Source of the DNA: Lottia gigantea | Taxonomy: Eukaryota; Mollusca; Gastropoda; Lottiidae | Assembly (NCBI RefSeq): GCF_000327385.1 | Contig: NW_008708943.1 | Location: 1,095,158 to 1,159,157, forward strand | Length of the DNA stretch: 64,000 nucleotides | Reading direction: 5' to 3' | Shown: piece by piece, positions 12,701 through 22,573 of the stretch | Layout: every line of letters begins with the position of its first letter | How positions within the stretch are numbered: the first letter of the stretch is position 1 | Translations under genes and position numbers: made by a program | Notes under the pieces: generated by a model | What the model was told of the DNA's origin: nothing | The model's database searches: none | The model's input: the letters and a program-made list of their open reading frames with translations, nothing else

Positions 12701-15700
12701 GAGGCCACAGTTTTTATCCGATTTTTTATACGCCTACAGGAAACTTGGTTGTGAGTGTTTGTAATCATCCAAAGATGAACTCTATAATTGAAAATCAAAA
12801 GATATTTGTATATGAGTTAGACGCGGTTCTTGACAAAACTTGGTAATATTGTTCTGTATAACAAACCCAAAAGTCCGAAAAGAAGTGTATAACTGAAGAT
12901 TGAATTTCCTACTGGCGATTGTTACTGTATGTTCAAATATTTTTATTCAAAATCAAAGCTGCCAGTGGGCCTCATATAACCTTTCCTGACAATCTATCTT
13001 TATAGAATTATATAGATATACATATAATAAAGATATAGGTTTATATCCACGAGATCTTGGACAACTTCAAATTTGGACAAATCGACAAAGATAATAAAGT
13101 TTGAATGTCAGAATGTTTTTTTAAATTCTGTGTGTAGATTTAGACGATGGTTTTTGAGTTATTGCCCTTGATTGATGAAAAAAGTGTTAAAATTTGTTTG
13201 TGAACACAATAGAGAGTCCAGTTTTCATCCGATTTAAATGAAATTTGGTATGGTCATTTATAATGATGAGATCGTAGTCACGATTAAATTTGACAATTTT
13301 TCGATCAACCGAATTGAGTTATTGCCTATGACTTAGTAAAAACGCATCAAAATTTGTTAGCGATAGAGTTAGCGACAGTTTATGTCAGAATTTTATTAAA
13401 TGATGTGTGTTTGTTTAAATCAACATTATCTTGCACAAATTAGATTTTTGGTATGATTTGACACAGATAGGTGACTGTCCTTGATATACTGAAAATGTAT
13501 TGGGGAAGTGGGCATATCTTACTAGGCAACCACTTGTCTGTAGTGCTGTGATATCTTATTTTAGATCAATGTTACAATTTTGAATGATCGACCAAAACCA
13601 GAATTTATTGGTTTAAGAGATGACCTGGAGGTAACAGAGAATAACGTGTACCAGAATCTTTATACTGTCAAAGCTAATATCAGTAATATCACACTAGCAA
13701 ATGGCGAAAGGCAATGTGAATTTAATTACAGTATAAAAGGTTCGATTTTATTCACCACCTTAGTATTTTGTAAAGACCCTTATCATCAGGCCCGTAGCTA
13801 CAGGGGGGTAAGAAAGAGAGAAATTGAATGCTCCCCTAAAAGAAATGTCCGAGATATATCGTCACTGCAACTAAACACCAAATTATCCCTGGAATATATT
13901 ACTTTACAAGGCTTTTAGTAGACCACCTTTACCATAGACGTAAAAAAAGGCCATATTTTTAGCAAATGTTATATTTTTAATTTTTCATACAAATTATGTT
14001 CTTGTTATTTTATTCTTAATTTACGTCAAATTCGGCATGAGGCATTTGCCTTGATGAAGTTACGGCCCTGGCATGAGAATGAAACGTTAGATTTTATCTG
14101 GATGTGATACAAACAGCTTCATTGGCTAAAAGAGCTATATATGCTGAAAAAGCTTTGTTTCTTTTAATTTACGACTGTTCAAAAAAATAACACCCATTGA
14201 TATAATTAATAGGCAACTCAAATTTTGAAATTGATGAAAAGGGTGGTAATATAAGCCTTGTTAAGGCACTTGATAGAGAAGAATTAGTTTCCCTTGATAG
14301 ACTTGATAGACTTAGTAGACTAGGACTGGTTGTTGAGGCTAAAACAGAATGTGGTAATTTTCCGGTGTCATCATCTACCACTTTGTTTATTACGATAATG
14401 GATGAAAATGATAATAAACCTGAATGTAAACAACAACTACAACGAATTGAAATTTTACAGGTATGGTATTAGGTCTATTTATTATTTCCTTCTTGGTATT
14501 TTTGTACCAATGCTAATATGATTCCTAATGGTCTTAGTGATGATCAGACACATTTATCAGCTAATCTTAAATGTCATGTGAATGCGATTTAGATTTTGTG
14601 TTTGTGGTGAATAACAGCTCATATTTCTGTTTTATAGGTATATAATATACGTGAAGGTTGAATTCTTTAAACAGTTTTTTTTAAATTAGAACAGTAAATA
14701 CTATACCCACATTGGCGCAAAACTAAAGATGCCCTCACACTATAATGATTACCAGTTTCATAAGATGCAAATAATGTTAGTGGTCGTAAACCTATTTTTA
14801 TTCTCAACCATACACTATTTGTAATTGCTGGTTGGCAAATGATTTAAGTTTTTTTTAACTTCAATTGCTCTGAAATCTTACACTATTATTGTTCCCAAAA
14901 CCACCATCTTGTTCCAAATCATTTTGTTGTTTATTTTCAGTCTTTATCAATTAATGATGAAGTTAGTAAAATAGAGGCAAAAGATGACGACGGTGGATAC
15001 AATGGTATACAGACGTATGCTGCTACATCAACTTTAGAATATTTTTTTATTAATCCAAAAACAGGGCTGATTTCACTGAAAAAGAAATTTCCAACTTCAA
15101 GAAAAGCTGAAGATTATTTGGTTTGTAATGTTGTTGACTTTTATATCCTGCCTTCCGTTATTAATTGATTCGTTGGTTGTTAGATGACAAGTTAACGTTC
15201 GCTTCCAGCGGATGCTGATATCGCAAACTATTTTGCGTTAACGATCAGTTGCAAACTGAAAGCTGTAAAAAGTCCTTTGAAAAAGCCCTGAAACATCAAT
15301 TTTAAATCTGATTGAACGTCGTATTGTTTTTTTTTTCAAGATATCTGCTCTTGTTGCTGACCCAAATAACAACTTGGTGTGTAACATCAGTATTACTGTT
15401 AATCCAGATAATTTTAATGCTCCAGTGTTTTCACAAAGTGAGTTATATCTCATATTGGCATAAAGCTCGGTTGAATGGAAGCTGGAATGGACTACTTTCC
15501 TGAAAACAGAATATGAAGTGAAAGTAGACCAGCATTTCATCTATTTCGTCCGGACAATAACTGTCATTAAGTAATTCGTTTTTCAAAGCCAGGGATATGA
15601 AGTTCCAAGATTAGGGTCACGAAAAGATTTAGAGTCAAAAGGTTATATTTGTTTTGGTAGGTAAATACACCACATCACTAGATATTGGTGCTAAGAAAGG

Positions 15701-18700
15701 AGAAGTTTTAGTTGTAGACGATCTGAAAGCAAGTGATAAAGATAATGATACTATAACATACAATCTGGATCCCGACGAGGTAATGTACCATATAATTGCG
15801 AGTATAATGCGCACCCCCGAGAGTTGTTTCAACCGGTTACTGCGTGTTGGAATGTTAAGCCTTCTCACTGTAGTCACTAACGCCATAACATTTTTCATAG
15901 ATTAAAGATGATCCATTTCCACGAGGAAAAGTATTTAAAATTGAAATTGTTTTTTTTATCTGATAAATCAAATATTTAATTAATAAATATATCATTGAAA
16001 GAGAATTATATTCTATTTTCAACTTATTATTTGAACAGGGTCGACGTCTATGATATCGATATGACTATCACATGAGGATCATAATAACCTCGAACAGCCC
16101 CAGCCACGTTACCGATTATTTGTATACTTACTTTTGAGTGATATAAAATGTTTATGTAGATGAGACGCACAGAAAGATAATTGAAACTGATGATTCAGAA
16201 CAAGGCGAACCAAATTGATTGAAAGTAAATGTTTTTTTTCAGAGATTATTTCGGATTAATTCTTCCACCAATGGTCCTATAATAACATTGACATCAGATA
16301 TTAAAGTTGATATTCAGACTGTAATTATACTGAAAGTGTATGCTGTAGATGATGTTTCTCCAATTAAAACTGGGTAAATACAATATTTTCTAGTTTTTTC
16401 CCACAAAGGGACATATTATGTGTCGTCTTCAAAATAATATCTTTAATGATGGATATAAGATTTTATCCAACTATAAGAAACTAGTCTTTTTGCCAAAGGA
16501 TCTATGGAAGAATACTAAAATTAAATGTTTTTATAATGTAGAACATGTACAATAGAGATTGCTATAGAAGGCCAGTTTTGTCTACAGGAATCATCATATA
16601 GAGGAGTTAAAGCGGATGCAGAAACAGCAACACTGTTTCAGATACTATTCTATTCCATGATCTTAGCTTTGAGTTTATGTGTCGTGTTGTTGGTTATATT
16701 ATGCTACAAGTAAGTTGGAGACTGCCTTCATTTGGAGTAAATTTACGGAAGTTTTGTAGTCACTGAAGTCCAATTTTGAAATATCTAAAAATAATCAATA
16801 GTCTCACTGGCAAATCGATAATTGGATGGACTTCATAAAAGTATATGTATAAGACTTTGATTTGGCCATGACTGGAACAGTAACACATTTCGTTTCCAGT
16901 GCAATTGACAGCACGGCGTCCAATGAAATATCAGATTGTGACACGTTAAATTGATAAATCGTCAACAGGTCGCATACGAGTGCAACAAATCGTACCAGAA
17001 TCTTTCGACTCATATCACAAAATAACCTAGGATATCACGAATATTTCATCGTAAGCTACGAATTGCGGATCGTAAAGAGATCGCATGACAATGGGAACGT
17101 AGCATTACTGAATGCAGGACTTAATAGCATATTAATAACAAATTATTAATCAAGTTATAATCAATCAGGTGGAGGACATCAAATCGAGATAAGACCAAAA
17201 TGGAGGCATACTATAAGACTGCCTATCTCCGACCTCAAAACTATGATGATGTGGTAGGCCCTGGAAACAATAACGGATATACATATGCTGATGAGACGAA
17301 TTTTGATTCAGGGTTAGATGTAAGTTTAATAAGCGACTGTCTTGATTCTTTTGTCATTCAGTATATTTTTCTAGTTATCTATATCTTACACGTACCTGCA
17401 TCTTCACGATGTCAAGTTGACGTTTTCGTTTTCCTAATATGATCTATTTCTCTACCCAAGCAATTTGTTTTGGTCCATTAAAGTCATAAAGCTATGTAAA
17501 GAATATGAGGAGATATAAGGTTACTCTATTAATGAAACGATTGAAATTTATTTAGTTTATGGGTTGTTTTTATATTATACTTCACTTATTGTTGCGCCTC
17601 CTATTACAAGTATTATTAGTTATAATGTAAATTATTGGTTTTCATTATTTACTTACATTGTTTTCTTGTCTTTAATGTGTTTTTCGTTCGGTATTTTTTT
17701 CGTAATTGTGTACATCTCTTTTCCAGCCATATTATTCAAGACAGGTCAACCCCATCTATGTGAGAGCGTCACTAATGGAAAGAGCACGGTAAGTCATTTA
17801 TCTTCATATATTCATATTTGGTTTTAATACCAAAGATGTCTTTGTATTTCATTACAAAGACGTCATATTATATTTTCCTTTAAAAGACATTGACTGACAT
17901 GAAATGGCTAACCGGTACTTGATGTCCGATAGAGGATATTGACCGTTGGTCATTTGAGCTTCCTAGTCGGTCATGTCCGGGATATAGAGCCAAATCAACA
18001 GCCCTGCCCTTGACTAAGTAAAAAGCGTCCAAATTTGTCTGTGAGCTCAATAGACACTAGTTTTCGTGCGATTTTAATGAATCTTGATGTGATCATATAT
18101 ATTGATCAGATCTTGGACTGGTTCAAATTTGACGATTATTCCATGAACATTTTTTGAGTAAATGCCCTATTGTCTTCATCCGATTATGATGAAATTTGGC
18201 ATGATAATTTAGTGAAGTTCTAATACGATGATTTTTCATTGGAGAGTTTTTGGGTAATGGATATCTTTAAAATAGTAAAATTCATATTTAAGTCACTAAA
18301 GATTGTTCTTGTTTCTGACAGCTTGTAGTGTGTGTATGTTACCTTGCATGGCAAGCTATCTTATATTTTAACCAATATTTTGAATTAATACTATGTGGAA
18401 GTGTATTATCTAAGATGTCGGATTGGAAAATAAATCGACAGCCCGTGTGTCGTGATACACCTCTTAGTAGTGGTAAGATTAGGCAAATTATGCAAATGTC
18501 CCACACGCACAGTGCATGACGTTGTCCCTCTCCCTTAGACCAAAAAAAAAAAGAAAAGTAAAAATTTCAATTCATTTCTGCTAAATATTTCACAACCGAA
18601 CATTTGACAACCTTGTGTTTCATATTTGACAACCAGACATCTTAATGTTTCATATTTGACAACCAGACACCTTTATTTGACAACCAGACATATAAATATT

Positions 18701-19256
18701 TGACAGGCAGGCAATTTCATATTTCATATTTGACAACCAGACATTTTTATGTTTCTCATTTGACAACAAGACATATTTATGTTTGACAACCAGACACCAT
18801 TTTGCCAACCGACATCGACATCTTTACGTTACATATTTTTCAACCAGACATTTTTAGGTTACACATTTGATAACCAGACATCATTATGTTTATTATTTAA
18901 CAACCAAGCAAAATTATGTTTCATATTTGAAACCCGAATTTTTATGTTTCATATTTGCCAACCGGACATATTTATGTTTGCCAACCATACATCCTTATGT
19001 TTCATATTTGCCAAACTGGCAATCAGACACCTTTACGTTACGCATTTGACAAACAGACATTATTAAGTTTCATATTTGACAGCCAGTTATATTTGTATTT
19101 GCCACTATGTTTCATATTTGACAACCGGACACCCAATGTTTCATAATTCGACAACAAGACAACTTTTTTGATATAAACATCTCTTTCTGTTTCAGATTTG
19201 ACAACTTGAGTCCAAGAAGCACTGTACTGGAAGAACCACCTCCCGACTACATGTAG
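788..19256 (+). CDS. EGF-containing cadherin-family transmembrane protein, 3' 26 exons (5' partial)
   Basis: Calcium-dependent adhesion protein of the cadherin superfamily, plasma membrane. Exons: 788-1006, 1483-1619, 1760-1880, 2539-2763, 4011-4156, 4570-4782, 5202-5300, 6117-6260, 7041-8148, 8702-9021, 9619-9802, 10211-10299, 10862-10993, 11162-11267, 11596-11898, 12209-12324, 13565-13739, 14213-14460, 14941-15120, 15341-15437, 15661-15779, 16243-16373, 16542-16709, 17169-17319, 17727-17788, 19196-19256. Codon phase agrees at all 25 junctions, giving about 1,683 residues. Two EGF-like modules, each followed by a cadherin-like segment, precede repeats marked by DINDNPPVF, DVNEPAKF, DVNESPKF, DANDNDP, DVNDNPPVI (twice), DVNDNSPVF and DENDNKPEC, with LDRE motifs. 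The membrane helix is in exon 16542-16709 (YSMILALSLCVVLLVILCY). The tail is about 80 residues and ends EPPPDYM, with no catenin-binding region that I recognise. The donor at 13740 (GTTCGA) is weak. Which cadherin subfamily it belongs to is unresolved. Confidence 0.9.
2860..3020. repeat. Short dispersed repeat, copy 1 (SINE-like candidate)
   Basis: Intronic segment containing GAATCAGAGC-like, ATTCAAATCGC and ACACAAGAAAGTGGCCATTG blocks, which reappear in the same order at about 8200-8370 and more loosely at 10010-10110. No coding content. The family assignment is tentative because similarity was judged by eye. Confidence 0.35.
3851..3920. repeat. Dispersed 70-bp repeat, copy 1
   Basis: The block with caaatatttttatt, aaatcaaagctgccagtgg and ccttgcctggcaagct recurs at 12933-13004 and, in its 3' half, at 18309-18365. 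All three copies lie in introns of the cadherin gene. It is probably the end of a dispersed non-coding element. Confidence 0.5.
5690..5960. repeat. Interspersed repeat, copy 1 (partner at 63530-63790)
   Basis: About 270 bp of cadherin intron resembles 63530-63790 along its length. Shared blocks in the same order are atcaaaaacgt-gtaaattatac, gaactgaatttgttttaaaa, gagagta-taattgtta, ggctt-ataat and acgtagg-gacat-ttctctacaat. Two diverged copies about 58 kb apart indicate an old dispersed element. I could not define its ends or a coding part. Confidence 0.6.
8200..8370. repeat. Short dispersed repeat, copy 2 (SINE-like candidate)
   Basis: Carries aatcaaatcgctacat, caacacaagaaa and ggtggctattgtagtcaag, matching blocks at 2860-3020 and partly 10010-10110. 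It lies in the intron after exon 7041-8148. Confidence 0.35.
10010..10110. repeat. Short dispersed repeat, copy 3 (partial)
   Basis: The blocks gatctgattggttat, gctggcg and aaatcgctacat followed by gaaaggtggatact match the two copies upstream. It is shorter and more diverged than the other two. Confidence 0.3.
10515..10774. mobile_element. Foldback / MITE-like element of about 260 bp
   Basis: The left end (gtgcatcgggttcactgata at 10519) and the reverse complement of the right end (gtgtatcgggttcactaata ending at 10769) match over an arm of about 65 bp that continues to ctatggttc / ctgtggttc. The arms enclose about 120 bp with no coding capacity. Long terminal inverted repeats without a transposase are typical of a non-autonomous DNA transposon. 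It lies in a cadherin intron. No target-site duplication could be fixed with confidence. Confidence 0.7.
12688..13440. repeat. Tandem/dispersed repeat with units of roughly 120 bp
   Basis: At least three diverged units carry gagttattgccnttgan, aaaatttgttngtgaac, caatagagnnncagttttcatccgatt and gaaatttggtatggtcat blocks. The same family recurs at about 17990-18260. It is non-coding and fills much of a large cadherin intron. Confidence 0.5.
12933..13004. repeat. Dispersed 70-bp repeat, copy 2
   Basis: caaatatttttattcaaaat followed by caaagctgccagtggg matches 3851-3920. It sits between units of the 120-bp family, so the two may be parts of one element. Confidence 0.5.
17990..18260. repeat. Second cluster of the ~120-bp repeat family
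   Basis: Units with cccttgactaagtaaaaagc, gtgagctcaatagacactag, ttggact-gttcaaatttgac and atgaaatttggcatga blocks match those at 12688-13440. It lies in the last cadherin intron. Confidence 0.45.
18309..18365. repeat. Dispersed 70-bp repeat, copy 3 (3' half)
   Basis: gttaccttgcatggcaagct matches the 3' half of the copy at 3851-3920. It directly follows the second cluster of the 120-bp family, repeating the association seen near 12933. Confidence 0.4.
18590..19180. repeat. Minisatellite, ~30-bp unit, in the last cadherin intron
   Basis: About twenty diverged copies of a unit around tttcatatttgacaaccaga followed by catctttatg. The unit resembles the splice acceptor and first bases of the terminal cadherin exon just downstream (tgtttcag then atttgacaac at 19196). 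Several overlapping frames stay open for 60-95 codons, but these are low-complexity products of the repeat, not genes. Confidence 0.85.
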
Positions 19257-19264
19257 TGAATATA

Positions 19265-19270
19265 AATAAA
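19265..19270 (+). terminator. Candidate poly-A signal of the cadherin gene
   Basis: AATAAA eight bases after the stop codon. It is the only canonical signal close to the stop, but it would give a very short 3' UTR, so a downstream signal remains possible. Confidence 0.4.
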
Positions 19271-19589
19271 AACTTGATATTGATAAGCTTCCTAAGAAAA
19301 ATGATTGTAATATTGTTTGTGACACTCTGAGTAACAATAAGTTACGTTTATTTAATTTATGTTTTAATATTTCTAGGATACCATTTATATAAGAGCAGTA
19401 CGATATTCCAGGAACTGTTTTTGTGTTTGACTTTGAAAACAATACAGATGTGTTATGTGTAGTTTTACGGGCATGTCTTTCTTGTATTTGTTACAAAAAT
19501 GTTTCTTATTAATGTTATTATTTTAGTTTATGTTATTAATCTTTGTATTTTGTAATATGTCATGGAATAATAGATTTTGTAATTTGTTA

Positions 19590-19904
19590 CGTGTCACAAA
19601 CGATCATTGTAATTTTTTTTGTGTCACAGGCGATCATAAATAGTTTGTCATATATCATAACCGATCATAATAGTTAGATAAATGTCATAATAGTAGTTTT
19701 TAATGTGTCACAATTGATCGCTGTATTGTTTCACAATCAATCATCGAAGTTTATAATGGTCAAAGTCGATCGTTGTAGTTTGTAATGTTTCACAATCAAT
19801 CATTGAAGTTTGTAATGGTCAAAGTCGAACATTGTAGTTTGTAATGAATCACAATAGATCATTGTAGTTTGTAATGAATCACAATTGATCATTGTAGTTT
19901 GTAA
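19590..19904. repeat. Degenerate left edge of the 23/30-bp minisatellite
   Basis: About ten diverged units of the form gt(g/t)tcacaatcgatcattgt followed by agtttgtaat. Units become more uniform toward 19905, where the homogeneous array starts. The repeated core keeps the inverted arms ACAAT and ATTGT around a GATC centre. Confidence 0.8.
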
Positions 19905-21885
19905 TGTGTTACAATCGACTATTGTATTATGTTACAATCGACTATTGTATGTTACATTCGACTATTGTATTATGTTACAATCGACTATTGTATTATGTAA
20001 TGTGTTACAATCGACTATTGTATTATGTAATGTGTTACAATCGACTATTGTATTATGCAATGTGTTACAATCGACTATTGTATTATGTTACAATCGACTA
20101 TTGTATTATGTAATGTGTTACAATCGACTATTGTATTATGTATTGTATTACAATCAACTATTGTATTATGTAATGTGTTACAATCGACTATTGTATTATG
20201 TAATGTGTTACAATCGACTATTGTATTATGTTACAATCGACTATTGTATTATGTAATGTGTTACAATCGACTATTGTATTATGTAATGTTTTACAATCGA
20301 CTATTGTATTATGCAATGTGTTACAATCGACTATTGTATTATGTAATGTGTTACAATCGACTATTGTATTATGTAATGTGTTACAATCGACTATTGTATT
20401 ATGTTACAATCGTCTATTGTATTATGCAATGTGTTACAATCGACTATTGTATTATGTAATGTGTTACAATCGTCTATTGTATTATGTAATGTGTTACAAT
20501 CGACTATTGTAATGTGTTACAATCGACTATTGTATTATGTAATGTGTTACAATCGACTATTGTATTATGTAATGTGTTACAATTGTCTATTGTATTATGT
20601 ACTGTGTTACAATCGACTATTGTATTATGTAATGTGTTACAATCGACTATTGTATTATGTTACAATCGACTATTGTATTATGTTACAATCGACTATTGTA
20701 TTATGTTACAATCGACTATTGTATTATGCAATGTGTTACAATCGACTATTGTATTATGTAATGTGTTATAATCGACTATTGTATTATGTAATGTGTTACA
20801 ATCGACTATTGCATTATGTTACAATCGACTATTGTATTATGTAATGTATTCCAATCGACTATTGTATTATGTAATGTGTTACAATCGTCTATTGTATTAT
20901 GTAATGTATTACAATCGACTATTGTATTATGTAATGTGTTACAATCGACTATTGAATTATGTTACAAACGACTATTGTATTATGTAATGTGTTACAATCG
21001 ACTATTGTATTATGTAATGTGTTACAATCGTCTATTGTATTATGTAATGTGTTACAATCGTCTATTGTATTATGTAATGTGTTACAATCGACTATTGTAT
21101 TATGCAATGTGTTACAATCGACTATTGTATTATGTAATGTGTTACAATCGACTATTGTATAATGTTACAATCGACTATTGTATTATGTAATGTGTTACAA
21201 TCGACTATTGTATTATGTTGCAATCGACTATTGTATTATGTTACATTCGACTATTGTATTATGCAATGTGTTACAATCGACTATTGTATTATGTAATGTG
21301 TTACAATCGACTATTGTATTATGTAATGTGTTACAATCGACTATTGTATTATGTTACAATCGACTATTGTATTATGCAATGTGTTACAATCGACTATTGT
21401 ATTATGTTACAATCGACTATTGTATTATGTTACAATCGACTAGTGTATTATGTTACAATCGACTATTGTATTATGTTACAATCGACTAGTGTATTATGTT
21501 ACAATCGACTATTGTATTATGTAATGTGTTACAATCGACTATTGTATTATGTTACAATCGACTATTGTATTATGTTACAATCGACTAGTGTATTATGTTA
21601 CAATCGACTTGTGTATTATGTTACAATCGACTATTGTATTATGCAATATGTTACAATCGACTATTGTATTATGTTACAATCGACTATTGTATTATGTTAC
21701 AATCGACTAGTGTATTATGTTACAATCGACTATTGTATTATGTAATGTGTTACAATCGACTATTGTATTATTTTACAATCGACTATTGTATTATGTTACA
21801 ATCGACTATTGTATTATGTTACAATCGACTATTGTATTATGTTACAATCGACTATTGTATTATGTTACAATCGACTATTGTATAT
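19905..21885. repeat. Homogeneous minisatellite, mixed 30-bp and 23-bp units (~2 kb)
   Basis: Roughly seventy near-identical units. The long unit is taatgtgttacaatcgacta followed by ttgtattatg. The short unit lacks the leading taatgtg. Long units dominate the left part, and short units with a tagtg variant dominate the right part. The 23-bp unit shifts the reading frame and the 30-bp unit does not, so two frames alternate as apparent open frames rich in CYNRLLYY or LQSTIVLC; these are not coding. The array lies between the 3' ends of the cadherin and NCBP2AS2-like genes. Confidence 0.95.
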
Positions 21886-22573
21886 AATGTGTTTTTCCAT
21901 TAATTTGTTATATTATTGAAAAGATCAAAATGATCAAAAACATCACTTGTATTTTTCCATTTGTAATTCACTGATGACGCTGTCCGTGGTGTCAGAAACA
22001 ACCAAATGTTTGGATTAAAAGGTCCTAAATATTCTAAACAAGGGATGACAAGAAATGAAAGCACACAATCCGGCTGGTCTGTATCAAATAGAGAGACAAT
22101 TACTCAAATATCTCAGCTATTCACTTGCAATATCTCTTTGAATCTGTCATAGTGCACATGGGCAAATGTCTTATATCGAAATATTCTAATAGAGATTGAC
22201 AGAATGGAATATCAGAATTCATGAAATAAGAAACTGTCTTCATCCCCTTAGAAGCTGCCCCTTTATAATAATTTGAACAAGGAGTTGCCAATCACGATAT
22301 GCCTACCTAAGCTACTGAATAAATTTTTGGGTCTATTCACTTCTTCGAGACTTCAAGAGCCACTTATATCAAGGGCTGTAACTCAGGATATATTTGATGA
22401 AACATACTAAAATTGTAACATTACAATATATAATGGTGTATGAAATCACTAAAAAAATACTTAAATCCAAAATACTTTAACTGTCTTTAATTGCAAACAT
22501 ACTACCGGTATATACAAAAAATTCATCATAAAATCTATATTTAATTTTTACGTGACTTATTTCTTGTTAAGTT
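21886..22573. other. Intergenic, 3' flank of the NCBP2AS2-like gene
   Basis: The repeat array ends abruptly at about 21885. The sequence after it is unique and AT-rich, and I see no exon. Part of it should be the 3' UTR of the minus-strand gene that ends at 22574. Confidence 0.5.

Noticed and set aside
15901-15950. Possible extra cadherin exon after tttcatag (IKDDPFPRGKVFKIEI)
   Set aside because: No usable donor follows, and the flanking exons 15661-15779 and 16243-16373 already join in phase.
18779-19146. Open frames rich in FDNQT / IFANRT on the plus strand
   Set aside because: They arise from the 30-bp intronic minisatellite; three overlapping frames are open over the same bases.
19905-21885. 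Regular short repeats resembling a CRISPR array
   Set aside because: There are no unique spacers, units abut directly, the genome is clearly eukaryotic with introns, and no cas genes are present.
19885-21903. Many long open frames (up to 176 codons) with repeated CYNRLLYYV or LQSTIVLCN
   Set aside because: They are translations of the 23/30-bp minisatellite. Both frames recur by turns because 23-bp units shift the frame and 30-bp units do not.
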